Source of the DNA: Mesorhizobium qingshengii
GTDB taxonomy: Bacteria > Pseudomonadota > Alphaproteobacteria > Rhizobiales > Rhizobiaceae
Direction of reading: 5' to 3'
Length of the DNA stretch: 64,000 nucleotides
NCBI RefSeq assembly: GCF_900103325.1
Contig: NZ_FMXM01000026.1
Location: forward strand, 1-64,000
This document shows, in pieces, positions 61,597-64,000 of this stretch (positions within the stretch are counted from its first letter, which is position 1; each line of letters begins with the position of its first letter). A model generated the notes under the pieces. It was not told the origin of the DNA. It saw only the letters and a list, made by a program, of their open reading frames with translations, and ran no database searches. The translations under genes were made by a program, and so were the position numbers.

Positions 61597-62325
61597 ATGA
61601 ACATCTCGAACCAGAAAATCCTGATCGTTGGCGGCGGCTCCGGCATGGGTCTGGCGCTGGCCAGGCGCTGCGTGGAGGCCGGTGCAAAGACCATCATCGC
61701 CGGACGCGGCGAGGACAGGCTGCAACAGGCGCGCGAGGCGCTTGGCAATCCCGCTGGCCTGGAGGTAACCGCTATCGACATCACCCGCGAGGACGAGGTC
61801 GCAGCACTTTTCGCGCGGATCGGCGGGCTCGACCACATCGTCAGCACCGCCGCCGACATCGACGGCGCCTACCAGTTGCTGCCGGCGCTTGAACTCAAGG
61901 CGGCGCAACGCGTGGTCGAGAGCAAGCTCTACGGCCCGCTGCTTCTCGCCAAGCACGGCGCGCCACGGCTTGCGGCAAACGGCTCGATGACCTTCGTCTC
62001 CGGCATCGCCGCCTACCGGCCGGCCGCGCGCGGGTCGGTGGTCGCCGCCGTCAATGCGGCGCTCGAAGGGCTGGTGCGGGCGCTGGCAGTGGAGCTGGCG
62101 CCGATCCGCGTCAACGCCGTCTCGCCCGGCTGGGTCGACACCACGATCTGGGCGCAGGTTGCCGGCGACAGGAAAGACGAGACGCTTGGTGCGATGGCCG
62201 AGCGGCTGCCGGTCGGCCGGATCGGCCAACCCGATGATATCGCCGACGCCATCTTCTTCCTGATCGGCAACGGGTTCACGACGGGAACGACCCTGCATGT
62301 CGAAGGCGGGCATCGCCTGGTTTAG
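61597..62325 (+). CDS. SDR-family protein lacking the YxxxK active site
   Basis: 242 residues. The cofactor motif is GGGSGMGLALARRC, followed by DITREDEVAALFARIGGLDH. The active-site Ser is in FVSGIAAYRPAARGSVVAAV, but 13 residues on, where Tyr-x-x-x-Lys should be, Val occurs. The rest is normal (VNAVSPGWVDTTIW; GRIGQPDDIADAIFFLIGN; HVEGGHRLV). This fold with a degenerate centre is seen in a group of small SDRs. It may bind NAD(P) without classical dehydrogenase activity. Convergent with the LysR gene. Confidence 0.85.
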   Translation: MNISNQKILIVGGGSGMGLALARRCVEAGAKTIIAGRGEDRLQQAREALGNPAGLEVTAIDITREDEVAALFARIGGLDHIVSTAADIDGAYQLLPALELKAAQRVVESKLYGPLLLAKHGAPRLAANGSMTFVSGIAAYRPAARGSVVAAVNAALEGLVRALAVELAPIRVNAVSPGWVDTTIWAQVAGDRKDETLGAMAERLPVGRIGQPDDIADAIFFLIGNGFTTGTTLHVEGGHRLV

Positions 62326-62342
62326 GCGGCGACGGCTTTCCG

Positions 62343-63317
62343 TCAGGAGTTGTTTGGAAACAAGGCTTTGGAACGACTGGTCGATTCAAGTCCTGAACTC
62401 GCCTCGGAGCGTGAAGGCACCGGCGCCAGCGTCTCGCGCACGGCGGCGAGCAATTGCCTGAGCGCCGGCGGCTGAACGCGCCGGCGCCGCCAGATCATCG
62501 TCAGCGGCGCCGTCTGTGCCTGGCCGGGCCACGGCAGTTCGACGATGTCGCCCCGCGCGAGCGCGTCGGTGACGGCAAGGCGTGGAACGAGGCCCAGCCC
62601 CGCGCCGGCGGCCACCAGCCGCGCGATAGTGCCGATGCTGCCGACTTCGGCGGCAAGTTCTGGCGCGGCAACACCCGCCTCGGCAAAGGCGGTGTCGAAC
62701 ATGTGCCGGTAGATGCATCCGGGCTCGGTCGCCACGAAGCGCAGTGTGGCAAGCGCGGCAAGGCCGCCTGGCACGGTGCCCTGCCCCGCGGCCGCGACCA
62801 GTACCAGCGGTTCGGCCACGATCGTGCGCCTGGCGAGGCGTTCATCGGACACGCCCTTCGCAAAGCCGCGACGGTCGAAGCAGAACGCGACATCGACGTC
62901 GCCGTCCTCGAGCTGGCGCAGCAGCGTACCGCTGTCGGTCACTTTCATCCGGACAGGGATGTCGGGATGGCTGGCCTGGAACCCTGGCAGCCAGGGCGCC
63001 AGCCGAGCCGAGGCGATCGTCTCCAGCGCGCCGATGGTCAGCACTCCCATCGTCTGCCCGGCCGCCGCCTGCACGGCAGCGCGCGCCTCGCCATCCAGCC
63101 GCAGCAGGTCTTCGGCGATAGGCTTCAGCGCCCGACCCGCCGGCGTCAGCTCCAACCCCGTTTTCGCGCGGGTGAACAGCGCCGCGCCAAGCTCGGCCTC
63201 GAGCACCTGGATCTGATCGCTGACGCTTGACTGGGCAAGGTGCACCGCCTCGGCGGCGCGAGTGATGTTGCGGCTTCGCGCCACCGCCAGAAAGGTCTTG
63301 AGCAGTCTTGGATGCAT
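62343..63317 (-). CDS. LysR-family transcriptional regulator
   Basis: 324 residues. HTH at 1-60 (HPRLLKTFLAVARSRNITRA; LAQSSVSDQIQVLEAELGAA), then a substrate-binding domain (GVLTIGALETIASARLAPWL; GDVDVAFCFDRRGFAKG; GTIARLVAAGAGLGLVPRLA). The C-terminal 25 residues are Ser-rich and extra. Stop 18 bp from the convergent SDR stop. Its target may be that SDR or the protease-like gene behind it; not resolved. Confidence 0.92.
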   Translation of the reverse strand: MHPRLLKTFLAVARSRNITRAAEAVHLAQSSVSDQIQVLEAELGAALFTRAKTGLELTPAGRALKPIAEDLLRLDGEARAAVQAAAGQTMGVLTIGALETIASARLAPWLPGFQASHPDIPVRMKVTDSGTLLRQLEDGDVDVAFCFDRRGFAKGVSDERLARRTIVAEPLVLVAAAGQGTVPGGLAALATLRFVATEPGCIYRHMFDTAFAEAGVAAPELAAEVGSIGTIARLVAAGAGLGLVPRLAVTDALARGDIVELPWPGQAQTAPLTMIWRRRRVQPPALRQLLAAVRETLAPVPSRSEASSGLESTSRSKALFPNNS

Positions 63318-63333
63318 CGTCGGGTCGACGCAC

Positions 63334-64000
63334 CTACTGCAGCTGCGGCTTTTTCAGGAAACTGCCGCGGTCGGCCGACTTGACGCGCAGCCAGGTTTCG
63401 CGGCCGTCGCGCACCACCCGCATCGGGATCTCGGCGCCGGCCGAGCCGCTCTCCCACAGTTTGCGATAGAAATCGGCGAGCCCATCGACCGCGCCGTCGC
63501 GGACCTCGGAAATGACGTCGCCCTGGCGCAGACCGGCCTTGGCCGCCGGGCCGCCCTCGGTCACGCTCATCACCACCACCCTGCCATCGCTTTCGGCCGA
63601 GAGGGCGCCGAGCCACGGGCGCGGCGGCTTGGCCACCTGGCCGCGCGTCAGGAGATCGTCGAGGATGGGCGGCAACAGATCGATCGGCACGACCATGTTT
63701 ATATCGGCCACTTCGCCGTTGCGGCTCATCTGCAAGCGCAGCGAACCGATGCCGAGCAGCGAACCATCGGCGCCGAACAGCCCGGCACCGCCCCAGGATG
63801 GGTGCGCCGGTGCTATGAAGATCGCCTCGTCGAGCAGATACTCCCAGTAGCCGGCGAATTCCTGCTTGGTGACGATCCTGGACTGGACCGAGCGGCCGAC
63901 ACCGTCGGCAAGCACGACGGCGTCGCCGACCTTGGCCTTGCCGGCATCGCCCAGCGCCACCGCCGGCAAACCGAGCGGCGCCAGCGCCTGCACCAGGCCG
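63334..64000 (-). CDS. DegP/HtrA-like PDZ protein, probably inactive protease (N-terminus outside)
   Basis: The last 222 residues are inside the window, in frame to the edge. A trypsin-like second barrel is visible: VGDAVVLADGVGRSVQSRIV, then PSWGGAGLFGADGSLLGIGSL where active family members have GNSGGPL. A PDZ domain follows (PRPWLGALSAESDGRVVVMS; GGPAAKAGLRQGDVISEVRD; VRDGRETWLRVKS). The catalytic Ser position appears to be Trp, so proteolysis is unlikely, and it may serve as a periplasmic chaperone or sensor. The His/Asp residues lie outside the window. Confidence 0.8.
   Translation of the reverse strand, partial: GLVQALAPLGLPAVALGDAGKAKVGDAVVLADGVGRSVQSRIVTKQEFAGYWEYLLDEAIFIAPAHPSWGGAGLFGADGSLLGIGSLRLQMSRNGEVADINMVVPIDLLPPILDDLLTRGQVAKPPRPWLGALSAESDGRVVVMSVTEGGPAAKAGLRQGDVISEVRDGAVDGLADFYRKLWESGSAGAEIPMRVVRDGRETWLRVKSADRGSFLKKPQLQ

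Overview
The window reads as a chromosomal segment of a high-GC alphaproteobacterium of the order Rhizobiales, most likely Mesorhizobium. The pointers are three small secreted DUF680-type proteins (a family I know mainly from Mesorhizobium), a BA14K-repeat protein, a rhizobial-porin-like signature, a CtrA-type box in front of minCDE, and palindromic intergenic repeats of the kind scattered through rhizobial genomes. No rRNA, tRNA, CRISPR array, transposase or phage gene was seen.

Layout. 1-5 kb: RND efflux operon (membrane fusion protein, HAE1 pump, outer-membrane lipoprotein cut by the window edge). 5.5-8.4 kb: an LTxxQ (Spy/CpxP-like) periplasmic protein divergent from an OmpR/EnvZ-type two-component pair, with helically phased GTTTC repeats between them. 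9.1-14.2 kb: a four-gene surface-glycan cassette (acyltransferase, two GT2 glycosyltransferases, ABC exporter), then a long coiled-coil protein. 16.3-18.3 kb: minCDE. 18.3-23.6 kb: a visibly AT-richer island with two overlapping unknown genes, an exported CxxCH protein and an FRG-domain protein. It ends in gene debris (23.67-24.06 kb) that matches intact genes elsewhere in the window. 24.3-34.5 kb: FecR protein with CHASE2-adenylate cyclase, a sulfite-oxidase-like molybdoenzyme, a single-domain globin, and many small exported proteins.

34.9-43.2 kb is the most interesting part. A 1,374-residue Pls/PosA-type single-module NRPS (adenylation, carrier, six membrane segments, three left-handed beta-helix-like domains) is translationally coupled through TTGA overlaps to a GNAT acetyltransferase and then a 4'-phosphopantetheinyl transferase. 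A terminator hairpin follows, then a convergent lysine 2,3-aminomutase-like radical SAM enzyme and a divergent acyl-CoA synthetase. The adenylation-pocket residues, aligned by eye, suit a basic amino acid, so the operon is a candidate for making a cationic poly- or oligo-amino acid.

43.3-64 kb is mostly ordinary accessory metabolism: SDR/tautomerase genes with a divergent LysR regulator, a CHASE-PAS-GGDEF-EAL protein, oxidative-stress enzymes (a reductase, glutathionyl-hydroquinone reductase, two GSTs), an ABC-F ATPase, a LysE-type exporter and a YdeI-like protein. It ends with an SDR lacking its catalytic residues beside a LysR gene, and with a DegP-like protein whose catalytic serine appears to be lost.
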